Below, in pieces: positions 9,806-21,573 of a DNA stretch of 64,000 bases (positions are counted from its first letter, which is position 1; each line of letters starts with the position of its first letter). The stretch lies in contig OY821743.1 of NCBI GenBank assembly GCA_963682055.1, forward strand, positions 31,482,702 to 31,546,701. The letters run 5' to 3'. The notes beneath the pieces were generated by a model that was given only the letters and a program-made list of their open reading frames with translations, did no database searches and was not told the DNA's origin. Source of the stretch: Primula veris (lineage: Eukaryota > Streptophyta > Magnoliopsida > Ericales > Primulaceae). The translations under genes and the position numbers were made by a program.

Positions 9806-11745
9806 TGTAACATCCCGTATTTTTATAAATGGTTTTAATTATGTTTTAATTCATCCAAAAACGTTTTATTCAAATTTTACCAAAAACCGGTCACTCGACT
9901 AATTTTTAGCCAAAAACCGAAACTCTTCCGAAAAACCTTATTTTAAAAACCTGTTACTAATTTTACTAATAAAAAGGACCCAATAGATTTGTTTTTTTAA
10001 AGATTTGTTATTTTGAGTAGTAAAACAATATTTTTGGATTAAGAGTTAACTTTTAAAACTTTGGGGACCAAATAGTTCGTTACCACAAACTATCTCAAAA
10101 CAGTTTTTCTAAACACTTTTTCAGCCACTTTCATAACCTAAAAACAGTAAAAACAAGTAAGAAGAGAGAAAAGAGAGAAAAGAGAGAAAAGAGAAGAAGA
10201 AGAAGAAGAAGAAGAAGAAAAAGAGAAACCAAGTTAGCGGATTATTACCGGAATCATCTCCTCTACACGCTAAGGTAACGGGGGTTATCCATAGCGACTA
10301 GACGAGGGTGTATGTTAGGATTAGGTTTTATGTTTATTATAAATTGGTGGTTTTTGCCTTTTATCTTAATTAGTTTTATAAATTGTTAATTGGGTTTAGT
10401 TGTTACATGATTAATTCACTTATTTGTTAATTGGGTTTAGTTGGTTATATGTTTAATTCACTTATTTGTTAATTGAGGATTTAGTCGTATTAATTTCGGA
10501 TTAACGAGAATATGGACGAGTTTACATGTCTTTATGTATTGATATTGTGTTATTATAATTGTTGATAAATTGGGTAATTTATTGTTGAATATAGATGCAT
10601 TGTAGTTTATGCATACAAGGTGTTTGCTAAAATGCTTGAATGAGTTTTTATGTTGATTAGACTTGTTTGGCTAGTTGTGAATCTAGCACCTATGCTTTTG
10701 GATTATGTTGTATTACGTTAAGTGACGTACGAGATTGTGTTATTTGAATAGTATAATATTATTGGCCGAGGCCTTAATATTTATACGTATGAGATTATAT
10801 TATATGAATAGTATAATATTATTGGCCGAGGCCTTAATATTGATACATTAGCAATGGTCTCTGTCTCTTTCTAATTCCGGGGACAGAAGACGGCAGTGGG
10901 GATAGGGAATGACTCGTCTTACGGACTGGGTCGAGTGGCATGAGAGGTCCTAGTGTACACTATATTTATTTTTATGTTAGCTATGGTCTCTGTCTCTTCC
11001 TAATTCCGGGGACAGAAGACGGCCGTGGGGATAGGGAATGACTCGTCTTACGGACTGGGGCGAGTGGCATGAGAGGTCCAAGTGCGCACTTTAAATCTAC
11101 TTTTATGTTAGCAATGGTCTCTGTCTCTTCCTAATTCCGGGGACAGAAGACGGCCGAGGGGATAGGGAATGACCTACCTTACGGACCGGGGTAGGTGGCA
11201 TGAGAGGTCCATGTTTGTTATTGATTTGTCTTGACGTTATTTAATTTATTTAATTTATCCCGTTGTAGAATGTTATTTTATTTCTTTTTATACGTCGATT
11301 ATCGTAGTTGTAGGATTTGTGGGCTCTTGCATTTATGGGATGGAGTGACAGTATTTGTGGTGCCGTCCCGTCTAGTTATGTGCGTGGGACTCACCGTTAC
11401 AATTTTGTTGTTCAGGTACATTATAGGTTGAGGCGTTTGGTTAGCAGTTTTAGCAATGCATCACATGGGCTCGGGGCTTCTGCTTTATTTTCATCTAGAT
11501 TATATTTTGAGGTTGTAGCCTACGGGCAATTTACTTTCGTTTGGTAATTTTTATAAGTTGTCAACACCATTTGGTCATGTAGCCGCGTTTGGCAAACAGT
11601 TTTATTTATTCGTTTAATTGTTCCATTAGCTCGCAATTGCTTTTCTTTTAAAATTTAAATTTTGTACCAACAGGTTCTATTTTCTTTTGTTTAAAAAAAA
11701 AAGGTCATGCCTCGATATTCGTTTTACGGATTTTGGGGCGTGACA
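9806..11745 (+). mobile_element. Solo LTR of the Tekay-like family
   Basis: 1940 bp from TGTAACATCCCG to GGGGCGTGACA, with the perfect 5-bp duplication TCTTC on both sides (9801-9805 and 11746-11750). No internal region follows, so it is the product of LTR-LTR recombination. It contains the GA-rich microsatellite (10165-10220), a 59-bp duplication around TTGGCCGAGGCCTTAATATT, and three units of the hairpin module. Confidence 0.95.
10854..11215 (+). repeat. Tandem hairpin module, three units, in the solo LTR
   Basis: Units start at 10854, 10983 and 11114 (periods 129 and 131). Stem A is ACTCGTC with GTCGAGT (one mismatch) in unit 1, ACTCGTC with GGCGAGT (one T-G wobble) in unit 2, and ACCTACC with GGTAGGT (perfect) in unit 3. 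Confidence 0.9.
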
Positions 11746-11960
11746 TCTTCTATATTCAATATGATCAGAATCACATCTAACTTATCATGCTTAAGTAAAT
11801 TGTAAAATATTGACACCGAGCAAACAAAGCATGCACCAAAAGTAGGGCGGGAAAAATTAACTTCAGACTCGAAATGAAATTTATATGTTTATTAAATTCA
11901 AGACCTGTAGAGATCCCGATAAAAGTTTTTGGAGTAGTAACACCCATGGGACGCCCAAGG

Positions 11961-12047
11961 GATTCATTTGACAATATGTAGTTCTTTTTAGCACAGTCCT
12001 TGTTGCAACGACTGTGCTAAAAAGAACTAAATATTGTCAAATGAATC
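11961..12047. repeat. Near-perfect 38-bp hairpin
   Basis: Arms 11961-11998 and 12010-12047 match at 37 of 38 positions around an 11-base loop (CTTGTTGCAAC). The arm contains AGTTCTTTTTAGCACAGTC. It may be a tiny MITE or a small-RNA hairpin; there is no clear flanking duplication. Confidence 0.85.
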
Positions 12048-12562
12048 TATATCATAAACCTGAAAAAAAATTGTTAGTAAACTGCAGAGAGGAAGCTAGA
12101 TAGAGCCAACAACAAAAAAAGCAAAGAAAATAAAAAATATTAAGTGATTGTTCTAAATACGTGAACAAACAGTACTTCAGTCTAGTACTTTTGACCTAGA
12201 ACAAGATAATCTCATAAAACGAAAGATGCTGACCATTGCTGCTTCCTACCTGGCAAAACTTCAAGATTTGAATTTGAAGTAATATTACCAGTGTAAAAAA
12301 TGACAAGAATAATTTTCCAATGTATAGTTGAGAGTCTCTAACAATACGAAAATTAAACTTTGAGGAAAGTTTTACAATAATATTTTGGTAATCAAGTAAA
12401 AAAAAAAGTGCATTAAAACATGATGAAAACAAGTTACTAAAAGAAAATAAGTGAAATCTAAATAAATTATTTGTACATCTTTCACATTTTAGCTATAAAT
12501 TGAATATACATTCGTATTATAATTGTGGAATCCATAAATTAATATAAGTTATGTAAAAGTGT

Positions 12563-12584
12563 TATATATATATATATATATATT
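12563..12584. repeat. (TA)n microsatellite
   Basis: About eleven TA dinucleotides in AT-rich DNA. Confidence 0.9.
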
Positions 12585-13745
12585 ATTTTATTTTTTAATT
12601 GTAACGATGTTTCCGTTTCACATAAATTTTAAGCTATATGCGTTTCTCGTTTCCGTTTTAGCTATTTCTTTAGTGGTAATGAATAAGCAACGAACCAATA
12701 CCATTTTTTTAGTGGTGTGTTGCCACAATAGCGATTAGCGGTAGTGTTAGTTGTTTCTCAAGATCAACGATATAGCAGTTCAATGTAAACTTAGTCAATT
12801 GTATATGATTAAGCAATCGATCAACGTACTTAAACTAAAGGATTACTTATAACACAATCAAAACTAATAATATACATTTCCCGATATATAATTCATCATA
12901 TTTGCATAAAACTTTTCTTATACTTCATACATCTATTAACTTTTTAAATAGTCGGTACTTTACAAAATATTCAAAACCAGGAGCATTGAGATACACTGGT
13001 TATTTACTATCATTTGACTATGTAATTTTTTGTAATCGTTTTGTTTTAGTATTGTATCTCTTCACTTATCAATATACGGTTCGTTTATTTAGAAAAAAAA
13101 CAATATTTGACTAGACTAGATCAAGTTGAGGTATTAGTAAATTTGGAGTTAAATAAATATAGTATCGCTATAGACACCCAAAAACATTGCTCTCTAATAT
13201 GAGGTATTAGGTGAACCAACCTTATATTAAATGTTTTTTTAATCCAAAATCATAATAAAAATGTTTCCGCCACATTAACGGATAAGGTTTTCTGCTCGAA
13301 AATTTTATGATCTCATTTTCCATCAATAAATTTGTTTGTAATTTGACTTTACTTTTTAAAGTTCAGTTATTATTTAAAGAAACCCGAATTAGTACATACT
13401 TCCTAGGTCCTCTTGAATACTTCATTAAAAATAACAGTCATACTGTATCGACCTAAAGATTGATTACTTGTATTATTTTGTAAAATAAGTTGGCCAAAAC
13501 TTAAGTTATTAAAATTCCAACTATAAAGATCTATATTATATGTATTTTGCGCTAAACTATATGATGACATGCACAATTCGATTCAACTATATTCACGTTA
13601 AAATGTGATGAAATTTTTTGAGGAAAGAATCCTCTTCAGCTTAGTTGTTGATTATGACACACTGCCGGCTCGGTATATCAGCTTACTGATGGAATAATTC
13701 TCTTTTGGGGGAAGAAACCCCTTTTCCATGAAAAAGCGGCTGTTT
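12585..13745. other. No gene recognised
   Basis: AT-rich stretch with only short chance frames. Near 13640-13670 is a short piece resembling the box described at 26.86 kb. Confidence 0.5.
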
Positions 13746-13750
13746 AGTGA

Positions 13751-15482
13751 TGTAACATCCCGTATTTTTATAAATGGTTTTAATTATGTTTTAATTCATC
13801 CAAAAACGTTTTATTCAAATTTTACCAAAAACCGGTCACTCGACTAATTTTTAGCCAAAAACCGAAACTCTTCCGAAAAACTTTATTTTAAAAACCTGTT
13901 ACTAATTTTACTAATAAAAAGGACCCAATAGATTTGTTTCTAAACATTTGTTATTTTTGAGTAGTAAAACAATATTTTTGGATTAAGAGTTAGCTTTTAT
14001 AACTTTGGGGACCAAATAGTTCGCTTCCACAAACTATCTAAAAACAGTTGTTTCTAAACCAAAAATCAGCCCACTTCTTTCAAAAACAAACCTAAAACCA
14101 GCCAAACACAAGAGAGAAAAAGAGAGAAAAGAAGAAGAAGAAGAAGAGGAAACCACCATTAGCGGGTTCTCACCGAAAGCATCTCCTCTACGCTCTAAGG
14201 TAACGGGGGTTATCCATTGCGACTAGACGAGGGTGTATGTTAGGATTAGGTTTTTCGTTTAGTATAAATTGGGGGTTTTTGCCTTTTATATTAATTATGT
14301 TCTTAATTTGTTAATTGGGGTTTAGTTGTTATATTTTTAATTCACTTATTTGATTTTGGATTAGTTGTGGATTTAGTCTTTTGATTTCGGATTAATGATA
14401 ATATTTTTGGGTTACGTGTTATATGCGTTGATTATGTATTATTATGGTTGTTGATAGAATTGGGTAAATTATTGTTGAATAAAGATGAGTTTTATGTTGC
14501 GCATACAAGGTGTTTGTTAAAATGCCTGAATGAGTTTTTATGTTGATTAGACTTGTTTGGCTAGTTGTGAATCTAGCACCTATGCTTTTGGATTATGTTG
14601 TATTACGTTAAGTGACGTATGAGATGGTGTTATTTGAATAGTATAATATTATTGGCCGAGGCCTTAATATTTATACGTATGAAATTGTGTTATATGAATA
14701 GTATAATATTATTGGCCGATGCCTTAATATTGATACATTAACAATGGTCTCTGTCTCTTCCTAATTCCGGGGACAGAAGACGGCCGTGGGGATAGGGAAT
14801 GACTCGTCTTACGGACTGGGATGAGTGGCATGAGAGGTCCAAGTGCGCACTTTAAATCTACTTTTATGTTAGCAATGGTCTCTGTCTCTTCCTAATTCCG
14901 GGGACAGAAGACGGCCGAGGGGATAGGGAATGACCTACCTTACGGACTGGGGTAGGTGACATGAGAGGTCCATGTTTGCTTTAGATTTGCGTAGACGTTA
15001 TTTAATTTATTTAATTTATCCTGTTGTAGAATGTTATTATATTTCCTTTTATACGTCGATTATCGTAGTTGTAGAATTTGTGAGCTCTTGCATTTATGGG
15101 ATGGAGTGACGGTATTTGTGGTGCCGTCCCGTCTAGTTATGTGCGTGGGACTCACCGTTACAATTTTGTTGTTCAGGTACATTATAGGCTGAGGCTTTTG
15201 GTTAGAAGTTTTAGCAAGGCATCACATGGGCTCGGGGATTCCGCTTTCTTTTCATTTATATTATCTTTTGAGGTTGTAGCCTACATGAAATTTCATTTGT
15301 TTATTTTATCTCATCTTGTAGCCGCGTTTGGCAAAAACTTTTATTAAATTGATTTATTGTTCCTTTAGCTCGCAAGTCTTTTTCTTTTAAAATTTTTAAT
15401 TTTGTACCAACAGGTTTCATTTTCCTTTTATTTAAAAAGGTCATGCCTCGATATCCGTGTTTATGGAATTTGGGACGTGACA
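13751..15482 (+). repeat. 5' LTR
   Basis: 1732 bp, with a short GAA tract (14129-14148) and only two units of the hairpin module (starting 14744 and 14875). In the first unit stem A reads ACTCGTC with GATGAGT, a single G-T wobble; the second is ACCTACC with GGTAGGT. Confidence 0.95.
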
Positions 15483-15485
15483 AGT

Positions 15486-15497
15486 TGGTATCAGTGC
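15486..15497 (+). promoter_or_regulatory. Primer binding site, one mismatch
   Basis: TGGTATCAGTGC, one base different from the sister copy's TGGTATCAGAGC, three bases after the LTR end. Initiator tRNA-Met type. Confidence 0.9.
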
Positions 15498-15615
15498 TAA
15501 CTAGGTTCTTGTATACTTTGGGACGACGGGAAGATGGGTAACCATTGGACCAAGATCCATCGTATCATTTTTACAAAACTTTTTCCAAAAAAAAATTCAA
15601 ACTTTTTCTAAAACC

Positions 15616-15635
15616 GGGGGGGGGGGGGGGGGGGG
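15616..15635 (+). repeat. 20-G homopolymer in the leader
   Basis: An uninterrupted run of 20 G, where the left-edge copy has about seven. It lies about 120 bp after the PBS. Expansion or assembly artefact are both possible. Confidence 0.85.
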
Positions 15636-16129
15636 TTGCATTTAGCTTAAGACATGTAGATAGAATATAGCGGTAGTTGATGATAGCAAAATCCACATGT
15701 GAGGCTAGTTGGGGACAATGAGGATGCTTGTTGATTCCGGCTCGCCAAACTAGTGGGTGAACCTCTCTTCTGTTTGTGTGAAGGAATACCTTAGCGATGT
15801 GGAACTCTAGAGTATGCGAGGACGCTAGGGTGCTTTAGGATAACGTATCGTGATGGGTTATCCTTCGCACTTTGTGTTGTTTGTATGCATGTGTAAATTG
15901 ATCTAGTGTGTATGAGGTGTAAGTTGCATGTCAAGTTGTAACGATATATTAGAGTGCGAGAATTGTGTAGTTGATGGTCTTACGTAATGTGTTTTCTAAA
16001 TTATTAACTTGTGTTAATGTACATTTTATGCGAATGGATGTTGATAGTAATGAGTTTGCGGACTTAAATGGGTTATTTGTGTGATATATGCCATGTAGGA
16101 TATTACAAGTGTTGAGAAATTTTGCGTTT

Positions 16130-16660
16130 TGAATCTTTATTTTCTGCTGTTTAACGATCGGTCGTTTGCCCAAAACGATCGGTCGAAATTTTTCTGACCT
16201 CTCTGGAAGAAATTGTACCAAAAACGATCGGTCGTTGCCCAAACGATCGGTCGAAATTCTTCAGAATTTTTTTTCAGACCCTACTGGACTAAAAAACGAT
16301 CGGTCGAAATTCTTCAGAATTTTTTTCAGACCCTACTGGACTAAAAAACGATCGGTCGATGCCCAAAACGATCGGTCAAAATTCTTCAGAATTTTTTCAG
16401 ACCCTACTGGACCAAAAAACGATCGGTCGTTTCTCAAAACGACCGGTCGAATTCTGGTAATTTTGCGGTTTTTCTTCTATACTTCGAAAGCTCGTAACTT
16501 CTTCGTTTTAACTCCGATTCTAGTTCCGCTTGAACCGTTGGCTTCGTTTTTCAGTACTCTATCTTTTTGGCATTTCAGAGTTTTTAGTTTCTATTTTTGG
16601 AAAAGTCAAAGCGTTATATCGTCGAAATTGGGAATTCGTAAAAAACAGTTTTTGAACCTT
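16130..16660 (+). repeat. CGATCGGTCG repeat block plus flank in the gypsy leader
   Basis: Nine copies of CGATCGGTCG or one-base variants start at 16155, 16176, 16225, 16244, 16297, 16349, 16369, 16420 and 16440, several in pairs about 20 bp apart, partly carried by a 52-53-bp tandem unit ending in CAGACCCTACTGGAC. The flank to about 16640 (AGCTCGTAACTTCTTCGTTT, then AACTCCGATTCTAGTTCCGC) is shared with 62.3-62.46 kb. The left-edge sister copy lacks the whole block. Confidence 0.9.
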
Positions 16661-16778
16661 AGAAAGCTTGATAAAGTGATTGATTTGTAAACCAAGCTTT
16701 TATCATGTATGAATATACATGTATGAGTAGTAGTGTCAAGTAAGACAACTAAAGTGTCGGTTTTAAATGTATGTAGTA

Positions 16779-18165
16779 ATGGCTACTACCACAAGGACTA
16801 GTGGAAGGAGACCAGCTACACGCGGGGGCGCATCACCATCAAGCGGTGCGGCCACCCGAGGTGGGACAAGCGGAATAGTAAGAAGAGCTCCAAGGGGGCG
16901 GAGAGCAACTAGAGGGGGAAGGGCTGCTAGAGGTCGTGGGGGGAGAGGTAACACTAATGCCCCACCACCCGAGCAACCCGAGGCTGAGAATGTGTATGAG
17001 GAAGTGAATGTGGAAGAAGAAGAGACTTTTGCACCTAAACCGGAAACGGTCAATGCTAATCAAGTGATGACCGACCTTCAAAAGGTGGTGCAAATGATGG
17101 TGCAAAATGCACAAGCTGGGAGTTCAAGCAACAATGGATTGCTTAACTTCACTCGATTGGGGGCTCCGACCTTCGATGGGGTAGGTGAACCATCCATAGC
17201 TGAGGGATGGGTGGACGAAATGGAGAAGTACTTGTCGGTAGCAGGTATCGTAGATGGGGAACAACGGGTGAATATGACCCAGTTTCACCTAAAGGGTGAA
17301 GCACGGAAGTGGTGGTTAGGGATCGTGGAAACTTACGACATAACCAACATCGACTGGAATGAATTCATCGAATTGTTCAATCGACAATTTCTTCCTGATT
17401 CTTATAAGGATGAAATGAGGAGGCGATTCGATGAACTATATCAAGGGGGTATGACCGTTCAAGCATACCAGCTAAAGTTTACCTCACTCTCGAGGTATGC
17501 CCCAGACTCGGTTCTAGGGGGTGCGGAAAAGTGTATGAGGTTCATGAAGGGGCTGAACCCGACCATCTCGTTGAAATTGGCATCGGCCCGCCATGTCAAC
17601 TATAATGAGTTGGTAAAATCAGCTCAAGCTGTGGAAGGAGCTCTACTCCATAGCAAAAGAATCTCGGAAAAATCGAAAACCGAAAATGCTCCAAGGGAAG
17701 AGAAGAAGCGGACATGGGATATGGAGAATAATTTGCAGTTTCAACAACAGGGAAGAGGAGATAGGGGTTTTAACCCACTACCAACCAACGCCATAATGAA
17801 GAGAGCGTGTTTCACTTGTGGAGATGTGAACCATTGACAATACGAGTGTCCTAGAGTACGATGTAGGACATGCGATCGGTTTAGACATACGACAAGAGTC
17901 TGTACCTTGGGACAAGGAAGAATCAACACCAACCGGCCATTTAACCAACCTAGGTTGCAACCACCACCACCAAGAGGACCGGAATTCGTAATACCAAATA
18001 CCTGGGAACCAAGGGGGAGGGTTTCAAGGTAACCACCAAGGAGGGGGGAACCGTGGGAACTACCATGGAGGCTATCAAGGCCCAGGAAACTGAGGAAATC
18101 ATGGGGGAAATCGAGGACCGCAAGGAAACCCACCCGCCCAAGCTCGTCTATTTGCCTTGCCATAA
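16779..18165 (+). pseudogene. Tekay-like Gag, with stops and a deletion
   Basis: Start chosen at 16779 (MATTTRTSGRRPATRGG) by homology with the left-edge copy; the frame opens a few codons earlier at 16767. It keeps the basic R/G-rich N-terminus, the acidic stretch and the gag core (GEARKWWLGIVETYD, LFNRQFLPDSYKDEMRRRF). The first CCHC knuckle is interrupted by TGA at 17835-17837. A second knuckle follows (CRTCDRFRHTTRVC). Near 17985-18000 five bases are missing relative to the left copy, which shifts the frame into that of pol. Two more stops follow, TGA at 18091 and TAA at 18163. The protein cannot be made intact. Confidence 0.9.
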
Positions 18166-19908
18166 TTGCCAAACCAAGGAGATCCGGAAAATGTACAAGG
18201 TATGGTTCTTGTGTGCTCATCTTGGGCACATGTTATTTTCGATACCGGAGCTTCACGTTCTTTTATATCTAGAAGTCTAGTGGAGTCTATATCGTTAGAA
18301 ATTGGGGTACTAGAGAACCCGATCATTGTAGAGACTCCTGTTGGGGGTCGAGTTGTGTTGGACCGAGTGTGTCGGTCTTGTGAGATGGTGGTCGCGGACC
18401 ACGTATTTATATATGATTTAGTTGTTATAGAGATGTCGGGATTCGACGTGATACTTGGAATGGACTGGTTGGTTCATTTCAACTCTTTCATCGATTGTGT
18501 TCGACGAAAAATTTTCCTTACGACTTCATCCGGAGATGAGGTGTTCTTTCGTGGAGAAAGGGACGCTACCCTTTCTTCTATTCCTTATTATTCCAAGCGG
18601 GTTGTGGGCAACCTGTCTTGTCTTTTGGCTAGTCTCTCGATAGTGGATAACGACGAGGAAGTGGAAATGTGGCCACACGTAGTGGACGACTTTAGAGATG
18701 TGTTTCCGAAGGATCTACCGGGGTTACCACCGAAAAGAGGGTTAGATTTTTCTATCGACTTGGTACCGGGAACGGAACCCATAGCCATTTCCCCGTACCG
18801 TTTGGCACCAGCAGAGTTGAAAGAGTTAAGTAAGCAGTTAGAAGAACTGCTAGAGAAGGGGTTTATTAGGCGGAGTACGTCACCGTGGGCGGCACCGGCC
18901 TTATTTGGGCAAAAGAAGTATGGATCGATGAGGATGTGCATAGACTATCGAAAGCTAAATAGGGTGACTATTAAGAATAAGTACCCACTACCTCGAATCG
19001 ACGATTTGTTTGACCAACTGAAAAGAGCGACGTTCTTTTCAAAAATCGACTTGCGATCAGGCTATCACCAATTGAGGGTGAAGGATGAGGATATTTTGAA
19101 AACGGCCTTTAGGACCCGATATGGTCACTATGAGTTTGTGGTCATGCCATTTGGGTTAACTAATGCGCCGGCGGCATTTATGGAGTTAATGAATCGAATC
19201 TTTAAGGAGTATCTCGACAAGTTTGTGGTAGTCTTCGTCGACGATATCTTGATCTACTCGAGTTCAAGAGAGGAACACGAGGAGCATCTCCGTTTAGCGT
19301 TGCTCACATTGAGGGAGCACCAACTTTACGGGAAATTTAGCAAATGTGAGTTTTGGCTAAATGAGGTGAAATTTCTTGGACATGTGATCTCGGAAGAAGG
19401 GGTCAAGGTGGACACGACGAAAATTGAGGCAGTTTCGAAATGGGCACAACCGAAGAATGTGTTCGAGATTCGAAGCTTCTTGGGATTAGTGGGATACTAT
19501 CGACGGTTCGTCAAGGATTTCTCGAAGTTGGCGACTCCGATGACTTACCTTACCAAGAAGGGGGTGAACTTCGTGTGGAGTGAGGCTTGCGAGAAAGCTT
19601 TCCTAGAGCTCAAGAAATGGTTGACTAGTTCTCCTATACTAGTTATTCCTGAGCAAGGGAAGGGTTACCAAGTGTATTGTGATGCTTCGAAGGAAGGTTT
19701 GGGTTGCGTCTTGATGCAAGACGGAAAGGTTATCGCATATGCTTCGCGACAACTAAAGATTCACGAAAAGAACTATCCGACTCATGACCTAGAGCTAGCG
19801 GCAATATTTCATGCGTTGAAGATATGGAGGCATTATTTGTTCGGGGAAAGGTTCTCGGATCACAAGAGCTTAGGGCATATCTTTACCCAACGTGATCTAA
19901 ATATGTGA
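18166..19908 (+). pseudogene. Pol, first part: protease, reverse transcriptase, RNase H
   Basis: 580 codons in one frame, continuous with the following two segments apart from stops. Residues 26-30 are the aspartic protease signature DTGAS. The reverse transcriptase follows, with [36 protein letters not shown] and the catalytic FVDD at 19234-19245, a normal variant of YVDD. The RNase H has YCDAS, the LELAA helix and SDHKSL; a few residues appear lost just before SDHKSL compared with the usual spacing. The segment ends in TGA at 19906-19908, where the next codons [15 protein letters not shown] continue the conserved RNase H/integrase linker. Replication function is therefore broken. Confidence 0.95.
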
Positions 19909-19920
19909 CAACGACGATGG

Positions 19921-20874
19921 ATGGAATATTTGGAACAGTATGACTACGACTTGCACTATCATCCGGGAAAGGCCAATGTAGTGGCGGATGCTTTGAGTCG
20001 AAAGTCCCATGCGACCTTAGCGCATGTGGCGATCGAGGAATGGAAGATGATGGGAAAAGTGAACGAGTTCGACTTGGAGTTGGGACATGATAATGCGGGG
20101 ACTTTGTACACAATCATGGTACAACCGGAACTTGTGAGTAGGGTTCTGGAAGCTCAAGATGGGGACGAGAAAGTGGAGAACTTTGAGAAACAGATAAGTT
20201 CGAGCGAAGGATCAGAGGGTTGGACGAAAGGAACCGATGGAGGACTACGCTTTAAGGGAAGGACTTATGTGATAGAAAACATGAGGAACGAGGTATTAAA
20301 GGAGTTTAACCACTCCCGATTAGCTGTTCATCCTGGCGGGACGAAAATGTATCATGATGCGAAAAGACAGTTTTGGTGGCCCGGAATGAAACGAGATGTA
20401 GCTTCATATGTTAGCAGGTGTCTAACTTGCCAGCAAGTGAAAGCGGAACACCAAAGGCCGTCGGGTATGCTCCAACCCTTACCGGTAGCGGAATGGAAGT
20501 GGGAAAGGATAGCAATGGATTTTGTGACCAACTTACCTAAATCGGTAAGTGGGAATGACGTTGTGTGGGTTGTGGTCGACCGTTTGACCAAATCCGCACA
20601 CTTCATTGCGATTAAGATGACGAATTCGGTGGAAATCTTGGGACGGAAGTATATTAAGGAAATTGTTAGACTTCATGGGGTGCCGATTACGATAGTATCG
20701 GATCGAGACGCGAGGTTTGTGTCGAGGTTCTGGGGCGCATTGCAAAATGCCTTAGGGACCAAGTTGACAATGAGTACGGCGTTCCATCCCCAAACGGATG
20801 GACAATCAGAGCGGACTATCCAAGTGCTAGAGGATATGTTGCGCGCATACGTGAATGACTTCAATGGAGGCTGA
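19921..20874 (+). pseudogene. Pol, second part: integrase
   Basis: Same frame as the preceding segment. The linker ends in [12 protein letters not shown]. The integrase has an H-H-C-C zinc-binding N-terminus ([10 protein letters not shown] ... CLTCQQVK) and the DDE core: Asp in AMDFVTNLP, Asp in IVSDRDARF, Glu in DGQSERTIQ. It stops at TGA 20872-20874 inside the conserved stretch before SHLPLVEFAYNN, which continues immediately after. The catalytic triad itself is present. Confidence 0.95.
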
Positions 20875-20892
20875 GAGAGCCATCTGCCCTTA

Positions 20893-21573
20893 GTGGAGTT
20901 TGCGTATAATAATAGCTTTCAAGCTAGTATTGGCATGGCACGTTTCGAGGCTTTATACGGGCGGCCGTGTAGGTCTCCGGTGTGTTGGACCGAGGTGGGA
21001 GAAGCGGAAATGTTAGGACTGCAATTGGTTCAAGAAACGACAGAAAAGATTAAGTTGATTCGACAAAGGCTTGAGACGGCCCGAAGTAGACAAAAGAGTT
21101 ATGCGGATAAGAGGAGGAGACCTTTGGAGTTCGAAAAGGGGGATCAAGTATTTTTGCGAGTTTCGCCAAGGAAGGGGATTATGAGGTTTGGCTCTAAAGG
21201 GAAGTTGAGCCCTAGATTTATCGGACCATTTGAGATCGTGGACCGAGTTGGAGAAGTTGCATATCGGTTGGACTTGCCACCAAAGTTGGCGGGGGTTCAC
21301 CCAGTTTTCCATGTGTCAATGTTGAAAAAGTATCACCACGACCCTTCACACGTGGTGGACTTTGAGGACATTGAGGTTAGTGCGGATGTGACCTACGAAG
21401 TGGGACCTATGAGGATTATCGATGTGCAAGAGAAGGAACTTCGAGGAAATACTATTAGATTGGTAAAGGTGGTTTGGAAACACCACGGGACCGAGGAGGC
21501 AACTTGGGAATGCGAGGATGAGATGAAGAGGAAATATCCTAATCTTGACTTTTCTTTAGGTATTTTTCTTTAG
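20893..21573 (+). pseudogene. Pol, third part: integrase C-terminus and chromodomain-like region
   Basis: Continues the same frame with EFAYNNSFQASIGMARFEAL, GRPCRSPVCW, the GPFEIVDRVGEVAYRLDLP module and HPVFHVSMLKKY. The last ~50 residues (IDVQEKELRGNTIRLVKVVW, ATWECEDEM) are the chromodomain-like end typical of Tekay/Del elements, thought to steer integration to modified chromatin. It ends at TAG 21571. No break within this segment. Confidence 0.93.

Noticed and set aside
11231..11547. Frames of 66 and 76 codons near the LTR end, repeated in other LTRs
   Set aside because: They lie in the non-coding LTR, in different lengths in each copy, without domain or conserved start.
14744..14970. 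CRISPR-like spacing of the LTR units
   Set aside because: Units are long, contiguous tandem repeats inside retrotransposon LTRs in a plant genome; there are no unique spacers.
16166..16690. 174-codon frame with NDRSKFFRIF repeats in the gypsy leader
   Set aside because: It is a by-product of the CGATCGGTCG tandem units, whose 52-53-bp period happens to keep frames open; no conserved domain, and the block is absent from the sister copy.
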